The notes under the pieces were generated by a model. It was not told the origin of the DNA. It did not search any database and worked only from the letters and a program-made list of their open reading frames with translations. 64,000 nucleotides of DNA from Dichetophora obliterata (taxonomy: Eukaryota; Arthropoda; Insecta; Diptera; Sciomyzidae). The stretch lies in assembly GCA_963920525.1 (NCBI GenBank), contig OY986439.1:46226982-46290981 (forward strand). The letters are read 5' to 3'. Both the position numbers and the translations under genes were made by a program. This document shows, one piece after another, positions 35,151 to 45,183 of the stretch; within the stretch, counting starts at the first letter, position 1, and every line of letters starts with the position of its first letter.

Positions 35151-35399
35151 CTTCCACATCTACATTTTTACATATACAACTAATAAAAAACTTATATTTT
35201 TTAAGAAAAATATAAATTTTTTGTGAATTGTTCTTTGAAAACAAGCTTTTTTAGATTTTTTCCGGGATTTTATTTTTAAAGCGAGATAAACAAGACGCTT
35301 TAAGTAGAGAAAGCGATTTTTGGAGCTGGGCCTCTGGCAACACTACTCAATACAGAGTTTCTTGTTGTTGTTACCTTCTTTAAAACTTACTTGAGAGAC

Positions 35400-36395
35400 T
35401 TAACGCATTTCTAGAGTTCTTTATAAGCGGAGACAATATTGAAAGAGATCATTTTAGAAGAAAATTTCTTAAAGAGAGTGACAGAGCAACAGTTGTAGAT
35501 TAAAGTTTTTACGCATTTCTAGTGTTAAATATTTTGAATTTGGCTTTCTGAAATAAAACTAAATTAAATGTATTTAATCTGTTACCAGCAATAATTGCTG
35601 TAAATTTACCAACATCAATTCACCATTGGCAAAAACTACTAAATATATGTCTCTGCATAGTTTGTAGTAAAATTTTATGAATATTTGTGTATTCAAAGGT
35701 AAAGTATTCAACATTTTAATTGATTCATTATTTATTAGATATAAAATTATGAATAATTATATAACTTTGTTCTACGGCCAACTCAACATTAAAAAAAAAT
35801 TATTTTATTAATGATTTTGTTTCTTAGTTCTGAAAGCAATCGATAACTTTTTTCATAGTTTGCCGAGAATAATTATGTCCTGAGTATATTTATCGTTTGT
35901 AGTCGGCAAATACCAGTTTTCGATTTTTTGTTCAAACATTTAATAACACGCAACAAGCACAGTTAATCATAAGAAACTCAGTTAAAGTTCTTTGAAATGC
36001 TAAAAATACCAATATTATGTTTCAATAAAAAATTCTTTATTTCAAGAGAAAAACTAATTTGAAAAGTATTAGGAGATGTCGAATTGATAAAATTAGCGAA
36101 TAACCCGAAATTATTGCTTTTAAACAAAACAGTAGTCGAAAAATAATTTCAAAACCGATTTCTCGAATAACCTGAAACCGTTTTGGAAAACTCTTATTGC
36201 CAATTAAAATATACACTATTTTAGTCATTTACACTATTTTAGGTTCCAGGAAATCGTTGAATTTAGTATTAAAGCAAGAATTTCAATACTGTTTTCTTAT
36301 AAAATTAAAAAGTATTGAAGTTTTTGATATTTATAAAACCTTAATATATTTTTTATTACAAACTTAACAAGCCAAAAAAAATTAAAAGGTGCACT
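35400..36395. other. Non-coding spacer
   Basis: No feature recognised. Confidence 0.5.
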
Positions 36396-36397
36396 TT

Positions 36398-36760
36398 GCT
36401 TGCGCTGTGTCCTCTTTCCATCTAAAAATGTTCAAGCCGTTTCTGGATCACTCGTTATAAAGCCTTTCACAAAATATAAAAATGTGCACGAGCATTGTAG
36501 AAGCCATGTTTTGAGTCGGTGGCACATAGGACCAGCAGAAGCAGCTCACGAATTAATGGCCGAACTGCTACTTGAGCTGCCTGGTCACAAGAAATTACTG
36601 CAACACAATTGAAAGGTTTTTTCTTCGATTATTTCGGTTATAGTTTTTAGAGGATCTCACGACTTGCTGGTTCGTGGAAAAGATCAATCCTCCAATCGTC
36701 CAGTTGATTGTGACCAACATTACCTCTTGAATATGGGAAGGTGTCGCTGTTCATACCATA
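36398..36760 (+). pseudogene. hAT-type transposase N-terminal fragment (TTF-type zinc finger)
   Basis: The frame 36400-36612 reads CVLFPSKNVQ, then GSLVIKPFTKYKNVHEHCRS, HVLSRWH and AAHELM. This is the layout of the TTF-type finger in hAT-like transposases related to the 52-kDa PKR-inhibitor repressor family: C-x-LF, a G-L-x2-PFTxxK segment, then H-x5-H-x-type spacing ending in a conserved H. Just downstream another frame gives VIVFRGSHDLLVRGKDQ, resembling the later 'I-x-L-RGH-D' segment. The catalytic domain is missing and stops interrupt the fragment. No terminal repeats were found around it. Confidence 0.5.
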
Positions 36761-36769
36761 TCTCGATTC

Positions 36770-39280
36770 ATTAAAAAAGTCCATATCGTCCTTACAAAAG
36801 CGTTTTTATGCCTTTGAAGAGTACACAGAAATTTGGTGCAGGAGAAAAAAGAGAAGCTAAATGATGAAATTTTAAACAGCTTTGCTTAAGATTCGCGCCA
36901 ATGAATACTAATTTTTGCGTTCGTTACATCGCGTTGAATTCAAAAAAATTTCGAATTTAATTTTATATTTCTCTCAAGTCAATATTTATAAAATTTAATT
37001 TTATTTATCAGCTACATGAAACAACAATTGGCCAGCCCCCTCGCCCCTGAGTAAAATCGTTACTACACCCATGTGTATGCAAGCACAACAATAACAAAAA
37101 CTTATTCTGTTGAACTCTAATTCTTTTTTACTAACACATAAGTTAATTGTTAAATTCAGAATACACTTAAAACTTCTAGTTTGACGTAAACGTTTAAACC
37201 GTTGATATATGTACCTATACATTTTTTCTCCTCTTAACTGAGTTTTCTTGCTTCGCTTGCCTTTTATCTACAAATGATTTGGTTTTAATCTTTATTTAAA
37301 TTCAATTTCAATTACTGACTTATGAAGTAATAAAAGTTATGTAATCAAAATTTGTTTTGTTTTTTCTCTAATAGTATCATAAAAAATCGTGCTGGAATGA
37401 TATTTTCAAGTATTTGAAATTGAAAGTATTTTAACTGTTGATATGCTGCTGTCTTAAAATGCTTCAAGTGCGTACGTTGCTATTTTTCACACTCAAATAT
37501 GAATGCTTTTTGCGTGTCTAAAGAAATATTATGCATTTTTATGCGGAAAACTATAAACAACACAGCAGTTATAAGGTGAAAATTCAGGTCAAGAGATGGT
37601 TTTACTATTTTTACTCCATCTGTTTATGATAGCCAGGCATCAATTCAATTATATTGTTTCACTAACACTGAAAAACTAAATGAATCAGAAGAACAAAAGA
37701 AAAAAATACTGTAAATTTCTATATGAAACTTCAGCTGCAGTTTGTCGAACTATGACGCTGCATAATGTTGCGTTTTTGCTTAGCCAGGCGGTTGAAATTT
37801 TTTTGGTTTCTTTTTAATACTTTTTCTAAAAAAGCGCTAAAAATATAGACACTAGTACTAAGCGATTATACTAATATAACGAAAAAGTAGAAGAGAAGAA
37901 GCGACTTATAGCTAACAACAATTTTTGTTGCAGAGGTTTTGTTCAAATAACTTTTGAGGCGTAACAACAACGTAATGGTTTTTAATTCAATTCCTGCTTG
38001 GATAACGCTGTTCGGTGGTGGTACGCTTGGGAAAATTTTTGCAGTTACATCACAGTTGCTTTTTTATGCAGTTTGTAAATTGCTTCATTTACGAATTTCA
38101 GTTAAAATGTAAATTTATTTTAAGCGCAAAAGTGTCATCAACTACTTTTTAATTAAAAGAAAATTAAATGTTGTGTAAAAAAATCAATTAACTTTTGCTT
38201 TATTTAGTCGTTTGACTATTTAATTAATAATCATCATGGCTTTTTGTATATTTAAAAAGCTTGATTACTTCATGAGCACGCGAAAACAAAAGACTTAAGA
38301 AACGAACTTTTCTTCTTGCTCATAATTTCGAAAAGCAAAACTTCAGTATTTTAGTTAAACGATCGACACGAATTGCAGCGACAGCAACATGTGGCAAGTA
38401 TGCAGTAGCAATAACAACAACAAAACAAAAGCAACAACAACAGCAGCGACAATAATGTCACAATAATCTTTTTCAATTCTACTCAAAAATTGGTCACAGT
38501 CATAGCAACAAATAGCTTAAGCCTAAATAACAACAATTTAAGCAACAACTACAACAACACTTCACAAGAAAAATTGCAACAACGTTGCATATAAATGACT
38601 TATACACATAGAGATATGCACACAATGCTTACTTGACGCTAATGCAATTTTTCATATTTGAAGAGCCCACAATGTCAAATAATTTATTCACTGAATTAGC
38701 AACAACAACAGATTTGAAATCGCTACCTTGAATTAATTCTAGTTTCTGGTGGTTTCTTGCCAGTGACTGTTGTGTTTTGTTTTTGATGTGGCATTTTCGA
38801 AGGGTGCATTAAGAGTTTACTTTACTTTCAGTTGGCAATTCAAGTTTTCAGTTTTTTTTTTAAAATGTATATAATAACAACAAAAGCTTCGATCATAATC
38901 AGTAAGCTTAAAGTCGTATTTCAACTTTATTTAGGTAGCAAAATACCCGTTAACAGAAAAAAGTTAAACCAAATCCCTTCAACAGTTGTCATATTTAAGA
39001 CTTGCGTGACACTTTTTGACACTAACTACCTGAACAAAAAAAAAGTCCTAACAAAATCACAATCACAATCAAAACTTTGCTGTGTCAGCACGTGACTTAT
39101 GAGTCACGATAGAGTAGCTATGCAAAGCCAAAATAGTGGGCTTATATTCTCCAAGTTTTTCTATAAAATATTTTTTCAACGAGCTGCAAGTATTTGTTTC
39201 AGAATTTTTCAATATATCAACTATTGTAAATGCAATTATTCTCTGCTACAAAAGTACAAAAATATACCCTATACTTTAAT
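36770..39280. other. Host-like non-coding sequence with motif copy 6
   Basis: No gene is recognised. Interrupted CAA/CAG repeats lie at about 38407-38455. The 27-bp motif is at 38284. Confidence 0.4.
38284..38310 (-). repeat. 27-bp dispersed motif, copy 6
   Basis: One mismatch to the consensus, at position 1, read on the minus strand. Confidence 0.75.
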
Positions 39281-39287
39281 ATGTATA

Positions 39288-39574
39288 TTAGGGTGGGGCG
39301 ATTTGAACATCTTAATGGGCTCTTCGCGTTTCTGATTCTAGGGATTGTACTGAGCAAAAAAGTCCACTAGACCATACGTCTACGGTGAAAATTGATCTTC
39401 CAGATTTTGACTTGCAGTTTTTTTAAGACAAAAATCTTACTAAGACAAATAAGATACTAAGACAAAAATCTCAATGGTTTGGCTGTTATAAGCCAAAATT
39501 TAAAAAAAAACGTGGCAAAAGTCACGAAGCGCCCATTGACACTTTTTTCCTTCCATACTAATCGCCCCACTCTA
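39288..39574. mobile_element. Small inverted-repeat element with TTAGGGTGGGGCGATT ends
   Basis: The left end is TTAGGGTGGGGCGATT. The right end, read on the minus strand, is TTAGAGTGGGGCGATT. ATGTATA flanks both sides (39281-39287 and 39575-39581), a likely 7-bp target duplication overlapping the last A of the element. No coding capacity; superfamily uncertain. Confidence 0.7.
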
Positions 39575-39589
39575 ATGTATAAAAATGAA

Positions 39590-40690
39590 CTGAAAGTATT
39601 TTCAATTCAACTATTTTGCGTTTTGCTCCATGGTACCCATAATTTTCTTGTGTCTTTTGTTGCAGTTTTGATAACTTAAACATAGCTATGATTTCCTTAT
39701 CTGTTCATGTTTTTGCTGTTGAAATCAATGTGATCATAAAAATGTTCATATCAATTGATCAGTAGATAAGAATTGCATGTTACTAATGTAGATTGGTATC
39801 TAATGGTGTTTTTTTTTGGGTTAAGTTTTTTTATGCAACTACATTTTGCGAGCAATCGAAATCTTTAATCGTGTTTTAATATCTAATCGTATCTTTTCAA
39901 AACAAAGCTGAAAAATACAGCCAACAGCAACAAATTTAAAACCAGGGGAAAAACAACATTTCCGTCATTTCTCTGCACGCACGAGCGCAACATCAAAGTT
40001 TTTCTTATTGAGATTTTAAAAATTTCAAGTCATAGCCATCAAAGAGTTTTTATAACTTTCTATCAATGAAGCTAAAACCCATTTTTAGTTTTATAAAATA
40101 TTTTGGTATAAAGCTCTTATAGAGCTTTAAATAAACATGAGCTAAAAACTTAAAATGTTGCAGAGATAAAACTCGAGCGAGTCTTTTTTTATGTCACTTC
40201 ATTAGTTATTTTATATTGCCAAAATAATTATTACTTAATATTTTTCAACAACAGTACGTAATTTTTGTGAAACATATAACTCCTTGCTTATAGTTCACAA
40301 AAGTTTGATCAGCTAAGAGCATTTCTTAACTTTCCTATGGTTTTTATGCCAAATCTCAAAAAATAATTGCACTTTGATGTTTCCCGCCATGGCCTGGTTG
40401 AACACAATTAAAATTAGCTTCGGCAGATGAACAACTCATCTATTGACATGCTTTGCCAATAATATCGAAGTGCTTCATCGCGTGTCGCAGTGTAGGTGAG
40501 TAAACAGAAATTAATTGAGTTGTTCAACTGTCGTGTTATCTTATTGCTTATGAAATGCAATTAATTCCCGTGATGCTGTAACACGAAAAATTCGCATGAA
40601 TATCAAACAAAACTAATTTCGAAATGCAAAATTTTTAGTTATTTGCTTAACATTGAGTTGGTCAGAAGAGGGTCGCCACAAAAATTTGAA
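39590..40690. other. Non-coding spacer
   Basis: No supported feature. A splice-donor-like GTAG|GTGAGT lies near 40494 but has no exon to support it. Confidence 0.45.
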
Positions 40691-40694
40691 CTCA

Positions 40695-41520
40695 TGAGTT
40701 TAAGTTAAGGTTTTACATAAAGTATTAATTTAGCTTTTTGTTGAATTTTTAAGATTGATTTTAAGTTTAAATTTAAGTTAAGGTTTATGTTTAAATAAAG
40801 TTAAGGTTAAGGGGGCATCCATTAATCACGTGAGGCGTTTAGGGCGACGGGGAGTTAAACTGAATATCACTCACTCTCACGTGGGGGAGAGGGGGTTCTC
40901 GTAAAGATGACGTAGTTTTTTATCCGCAAGAAACAGTGTAGAGTTATCAGATAACTGGTTAAACTGAATAAAACGTGTTTCTCCACTAAAATATGACTAA
41001 ATTTTACAGAATAATATATGTATTTAATATTTATATTAATAAATCCAATACAATGAAGCATATATTAACATATTTACACTGAAAACACGAATTTTGAACA
41101 ACCTCACGTGTGATTAGAGGGAGGAGGGGTCGATCCAAATCTCACAATATCTCACTAGGGGGCAATGGGTGGGTCAAAAAATCCCAAAAATCACCTCACG
41201 TAATTAATGGACGAGCCCTAATGTCAACTTTTTAGTTTAAGCTAAAGTTTAAAAATAAATTTAAATTTAAGTTCAGGGGTATGTTTAAACTAAAGTTTGA
41301 GTTTTAGTTAAGGTTTAAGTGTAGGTTTAAGTTCAAGATTTATATAAGGATTAAATTTAAATTTAAGTTTAAGTTCACGTTTAAATTTTAATTTAAGTTT
41401 AAGTTAATATAAAGTTAAAGTTTATGTTTTAGCTTAAGTTTAAGTTTTGGTTTCAGTTAAGTTCAACTTTGAATTCTTGATTAATTTACTTGAATTAAAA
41501 TTTTGATATAAGTTAGGTTT
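40695..41520. repeat. Degenerate TTTAAGTTAAGG-type array, left part
   Basis: Short words TTTAAGTT, AAGGTTTAAG and AAGTTTAAGTT recur irregularly at 40695-40810 and 41222-41520. A MITE interrupts the array at 40811-41218. A second stretch of the same array lies right of the LTR element (45184-45400, 45910-46005), so the LTR element appears to have inserted into one array. Confidence 0.7.
40811..41218. mobile_element. Harbinger-like MITE
   Basis: The ends are inverted: left GGGGGCATCCATTAATCACG followed by TGAGG; right (minus strand) GGGCTCGTCCATTAATTACG followed by TGAGG. TAA flanks both sides (40808-40810 and 41219-41221). A 3-bp TWA target and GGG-starting ends are the pattern of PIF/Harbinger elements. 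The element is 408 bp and non-coding. Confidence 0.7.
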
Positions 41521-41897
41521 AACTTGTAACGGGGATCCCCATTACAAGTTTGCACCCCGCACACTACGCCACTGCCTTACTACACCACTGTGCGCTTAAC
41601 TCAGCCAACAGCCATACCTACACACACACGCACACATACAGCCAGCACATTCAACGTAGCCAACAGCCGAGTCTACATAAACCACACGCAACGTTATAAT
41701 TCCCAGAAGGTTAATGGCAGCATACGGATAAATAGAGCGCATTGTGACAGACTTCGGCACGGCTCGAGAGCGTAGTGCTTTGTACCGTCGCTTACTTGTT
41801 GAAAACGAGAACAAGTTTGTTGTTTCGAAACGAGCTATCGCAAGGTGGCTCGTATTAATAAATTTAGTTTTTTTTTTTTTTATTTTATTAAGTATTT

Positions 41898-42070
41898 AGC
41901 GACTCATTACGTTTGCTTCGGCATATCGGGAGTCTCGTCTTTTTCTTTCTTATTTAGCGACTCATTACGTTTGCTTCGGCATATCGGGAGTCTCGTCTGT
42001 TTTTTTATTTCTTTCGTATTAAGTAGTTAGTGACTCATCACGTTTGCTTCGGCATATCGGGAGTCTCGAG
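41898..42070 (+). repeat. Three tandem units inside the LTR
   Basis: GCGACTCATTACGTTTGCTT, CGGCATATCGGGAGTCTCG begins at 41898, 41955 and 42029, giving spacings of 57 and 74. The linkers between units are T-rich. Confidence 0.8.
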
Positions 42071-42216
42071 GAATTCTAGTATTTTTATTGTTAAAACGTA
42101 TACCAAGGCGCTTCATGCCATATTTGTAAAGATATATACCTTAGTATGCAAATTGTATACAATAATACGAACTATTAAGTCACGCAGCATAGTCGGGTCT
42201 TGCCGAAGTCAGTCAC

Positions 42217-42420
42217 ACCGAACATCACCGAACATCACCGAACATCACCGAACTTCAGCGAACACCGAACATCACCGAACTTCAGCGAACACCGAACATC
42301 ACCGAACAGCACCGAACCTCAGCGAACACCGAACATCACCGAACATCACCGAACTTCAGCGAACACCGAACATCACCGAACATCACCGAACTTCGCCGAA
42401 TACCGAATATCATCGAACCA
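42217..42420 (+). repeat. CACCGAACATCA minisatellite inside the LTR
   Basis: There are more than fifteen short units of ACCGAACATC or GCGAACTTCA type. Open frames over it give repetitive HRTSPN-like products and are not genes. Confidence 0.85.
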
Positions 42421-42635
42421 GCGTCGGCAGACTCACCCACAACTGTATATTTATCATATTTCTAAAATATTGTGTATTGTAAGAAAGACTTGATTTAACA
42501 ATAAAATAGAAAATATCTTCTGAGCACGAAAATCACCAAGTCTACTTATTTATTTTGGACAAAAGTTTGAGGGTCTTTTGTTTGACCCTGGAACCGCTGA
42601 GCATACCTCAGCCTGTGAACAAAACCCCCTTACAA

Positions 42636-43511
42636 ATGGCGCCCGAGCAGGGACCTGCTTCCAAAGACGGCAGTGGAAACGAAGACGAAGCAGGTGCAAT
42701 ACACAATAAAAATAATAATATGGACAAACATTTAACATCGGACTCACTCGGCTGGATATATTTACTTAAAAAGGAGCGGCTCATTAATGAGTGCCGCAAG
42801 ATCGGGTTACCGATTGATGGCTGCACTGTAGAGGATTTACGAAGGCAATTAAGCCACTTCGTCAAAACCAAACGAAGTAGAGCATCAACCGAAAATATAT
42901 TTCGAGCCCTGGAAGCCGAAGTTGAAGCAGAAGAAAAAGTGCCCATCTGCAACGACACAGCCACAATAACAACCGGAAGCGACAACACCCATATGCAGTC
43001 AACAACACTTTTGGTACCTGAGTACCAACGAGTTAGTCACCACCAGAGTTCGGACACCGAAGTAATGAATACAGTACGTCGATGGAACATCCACTACGAG
43101 GGTGGCGAAAACCTGTTTGAATTCATCGAGCGAATTGAGGAGCTAGCCGAATGCTACCACTTGGACCGCGATAAATTGTTACCCACATTACTGGAGATAC
43201 TACAGGGTAGGGCTCTACAGTGGTATCGTGTTAAACGACCAACAATCACCACATGGGCCACGTTTCGTGCAGAAGCCGAAAGGTTTTTTCTGCCGAAGCG
43301 ATTCTTGAGTCACCTGGAAGAAGCGATTTATCATCGTAAACAGATGCAAAGGGAAAAGGCAAAAGACTACATATTATGTATGCAAACCCTCATACGCCAA
43401 CATCCTCGGCTTAAAATGCTAGACCACACGGATCGGATTTATGACGGGCTACGAGTAGAATACAAGCTCTACGCCAGACGAAGTGATTTTAGTACGCTCG
43501 ACGAGGTGTAA
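42636..43511 (+). pseudogene. gag: Gag of the gypsy-type element, C-terminally broken
   Basis: The frame is open from 42555, but sequence before 42636 belongs to the LTR. The first plausible start is the ATG at 42636 that overlaps the primer site; the alternative is 42720. Residues about 147-270 carry the Ty3/gypsy capsid-like Gag fold pattern: RRWNIHYEGGENLFEFIERI, KLLPTLLEILQGRALQWYR, TWATFRAEAERFF and REKAKDYILCMQTLIRQHP. The frame stops at 43511 right after STLDEV, and the zinc-knuckle sequence resumes in another frame without its first cysteine pair. A deletion or frameshift has therefore joined Gag to the knuckle region. Gag would assemble the virus-like particle in the cytoplasm; this copy is defective. 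Confidence 0.75.
42637..42654 (+). promoter_or_regulatory. Primer-binding site, Lys-tRNA type
   Basis: TGGCGCCCGAGCAGGGAC lies two bases after the LTR end. It is complementary to the 3' end expected of a lysine tRNA (TGGCGCCCGA core). It supports the 5' LTR boundary and plus-strand orientation. Confidence 0.8.
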
Positions 43512-44745
43512 AAAACGGGGTCACCGGCGCTATGATTGCCGAAGTCGAGCACGAAAATTTTGCTCACGATGCGGGCAAGACGATACCTTATCCCGCGATT
43601 GTCACTGTTTTAACCCACTCTCGTCCACCCCCGGCCCCTCAGAAAGTACAACCGACGGCCGTTACTATATCACTGTGAAGGTCAAGGGTCGATCCATAAA
43701 AGCTTTGATTGACACCGGATCTACATTATCATATGTCGACGATGGCATCAAACAGTTCCTGATCAAACAAAATATTCAACCCCGACCACAAAACAGGAGA
43801 ATCCAGCTAGCAGAGAATTCGACAGTCGATTGCGAGGACACATACCCCATCTACGTGGACTATGGACAGAAGCCAGTGTTTATCTTAGTCTCCCCGTTAT
43901 CATCGCTAGCAGAGCCAATGATCTTAGGCATGGATTTCTTGCGTCGTAGAGGCATAAAACTAACGATGGATGGACGAGAGTTAAGCCCGAAGATCAACGA
44001 CCAAACGGCGAAGATTTCAACTCTACACTCGATCGTCAGACGGGAAAACTTAACACCCGAACAAAACCAACACCTGGCCGATTTTTTGGACAAGCAAAAC
44101 TTACGATTCGCTACTATCACAGGAACATGCAACATCACCGAACATTCAATTATACTTCGGCATAATCAACCGATTAAGCAGCGGTACTACCCCCGCAACC
44201 CGGCTATGCAGAGTATATTGAATCAAGAAATCGATGAGCTACTCGCGATGGATCGCATCGAAGCGTCAAAAAGCCCATATAGCTCCCCTGTCGTTTTAGT
44301 TCGGAAAAAGCAAGGTTCGTGGCGAATGTGCATAGACTATCGCCAGTTGAATGCGGCAACCGAGCCCGATGCTTACCCGCTGCCCCAGATCAACGCAATT
44401 CTAGACCAACTCAAAGAGGCAAAATATATCTCCTCAATAGACTTGAAAAATGGATATTGGCAAATCCCAGTGGAGCAGAAATCACGAGCATGCACCGCGT
44501 TCACCGTCCCGGGCCGAGGCCTTTTCCAGTGGAGAGTCATGCCCTTTGGCTTACATTCGGCGCCCGCCACATTCCAGCGCGCACTCGACAGCATCATCGG
44601 ACCCGAACTCCACCCGAAGGTATTTGCGTACCTCGATGATATCATCATCCTAGGCACATCATTTGACGACCACATGGAAAACTTGAAGTTCGACTTTAAT
44701 TTAACCCACTTTGTACCAGACTACATAAATGTGTTAATATCTTAA
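43483..44745 (+). pseudogene. pol: Pol of the gypsy-type element: zinc knuckle, protease, truncated reverse transcriptase
   Basis: This 420-codon frame contains, in order, a zinc-knuckle remnant (CKKRGHRRYDC, then CSRCGQDDTLSRDC at about 27-40), an aspartic protease with LIDTGS (75-80) and ILGMDFL, and an RT. The RT has SPYSSPVVLVRKKQGSWRMC, DYRQLNAATEPDAYPLP, SSIDLKNGYWQIPVEQK (first catalytic Asp), MPFGLHSAPATFQRALD and the YLDD box (383-386). Homology ends at about 44692, where unrelated sequence adds about 18 codons before a stop. The RT thumb, RNase H, integrase and any env are absent. It overlaps the Gag frame by about 30 bases. The sequence is GC-richer than its surroundings and has no internal stop before the truncation, so the copy is fairly young. 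Confidence 0.85.
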
Positions 44746-44823
44746 TGAAATTTTCAGGACTAGTTAGAAATAGGCTAAAAATAATTTTTGGATATTTTTT
44801 ACCTGTGATTACCTGTGTAAACT

Positions 44824-44845
44824 GCTGGTCGAGATCTCGACCAGC
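44824..44845. repeat. Perfect 22-bp palindrome
   Basis: GCTGGTCGAGA followed immediately by TCTCGACCAGC forms a perfect inverted repeat with no loop. Confidence 0.85.
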
Positions 44846-45158
44846 CATGTTCGAAGCTGCCTGGCGATCAGCAAGAGTAGCTGTAATAACTAGTTTGTAT
44901 ATATTGAAATATATTTGAACTGTTAGCTATATAAAAACCCTTTTATTTTTTTCTATGCAAGTAGTTACAATTATTTTAACAATAGGCTATTTTTATTCTA
45001 TTTTTGTGTCCTCCCAGGTGGAACTTTAAAAAGGGGAGGGGGTGGTAAAAAACTTTAGGTCGGAAAGCCAATACGCTAAACTTAATTATATATTAAAAAA
45101 AAATTTAATTCCATCACCTAATATTTTTAATTATTAAATGAAAAACAGAAAAAGTTTG

Positions 45159-45176
45159 TGGTCGCGATCTCGACCA
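45159..45176. repeat. Related imperfect palindrome
   Basis: TGGTCGCGATCTCGACCA is the core of the 44824 palindrome with one base changed, 335 bp downstream. Confidence 0.75.
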
Positions 45177-45183
45177 CTGGTAG

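Larger units (their letters stand above)
34244..35345. mobile_element. hAT-like element inserted in the dispersed repeat
   Basis: The ends are inverted: left CTGTGTTGCCATAAC, right (minus strand) TAGTGTTGCCAGAGG. The 8-bp target duplication is CTCTATAC at 34236-34243 and CTCAATAC at 35346-35353. Both match the single CTCTATAC in the empty repeat copy at 4544-4700. An 8-bp duplication and YAGNGTTGCCA-type ends are typical of the hAT superfamily. The element is 1102 bp and internally decayed. Confidence 0.75.
34113..35393. repeat. Dispersed repeat, copy 2, split by a hAT-like insertion
   Basis: The left part (34113-34243) and right part (35354-35393) together match 4544-4700. Copy 1 therefore shows the uninterrupted target, reading GACTCTATACAGAGTTG across the insertion point. 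Confidence 0.7.
41525..42634 (+). mobile_element. 5' LTR of a Ty3/gypsy-type retrotransposon
   Basis: The LTR begins TGTAACGGGGATCCCCATTA and ends CCCCTTACA, giving short inverted TGTAA/TTACA ends. A Lys-tRNA-like primer site follows two bases later. The first 24 bases form a near-perfect palindrome with the flanking bases (41523-41548). Inside are three repeats of a CTCATTACGTTTGCTTCGGC unit, an 11-bp ACCGAACATCA minisatellite and a possible AATAAA polyadenylation signal at 42500. The length is about 1110 bp. No 3' LTR is present in the window, so the boundary rests on end structure and primer-site position. Confidence 0.7.
44746..45183. other. Spacer with two related palindromes
   Basis: This lies between the truncated pol and the right part of the TTAAGT array. 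Its palindromes are listed separately. Otherwise it is AT-rich and non-coding. Confidence 0.5.

Noticed and set aside
40480..40500. Splice donor GTAG|GTGAGT
   Set aside because: The upstream sequence has stops in all frames, and no partner acceptor or exon could be supported.
42217..42420. Heat-shock-element-like GAA/TTC spacing in the LTR minisatellite
   Set aside because: GAACTTC has one base between GAA and TTC instead of two, so the heat-shock consensus is not met.
42030..42493. Two overlapping frames with HRTSP repeats
   Set aside because: They are translations of the 11-bp minisatellite inside the LTR.
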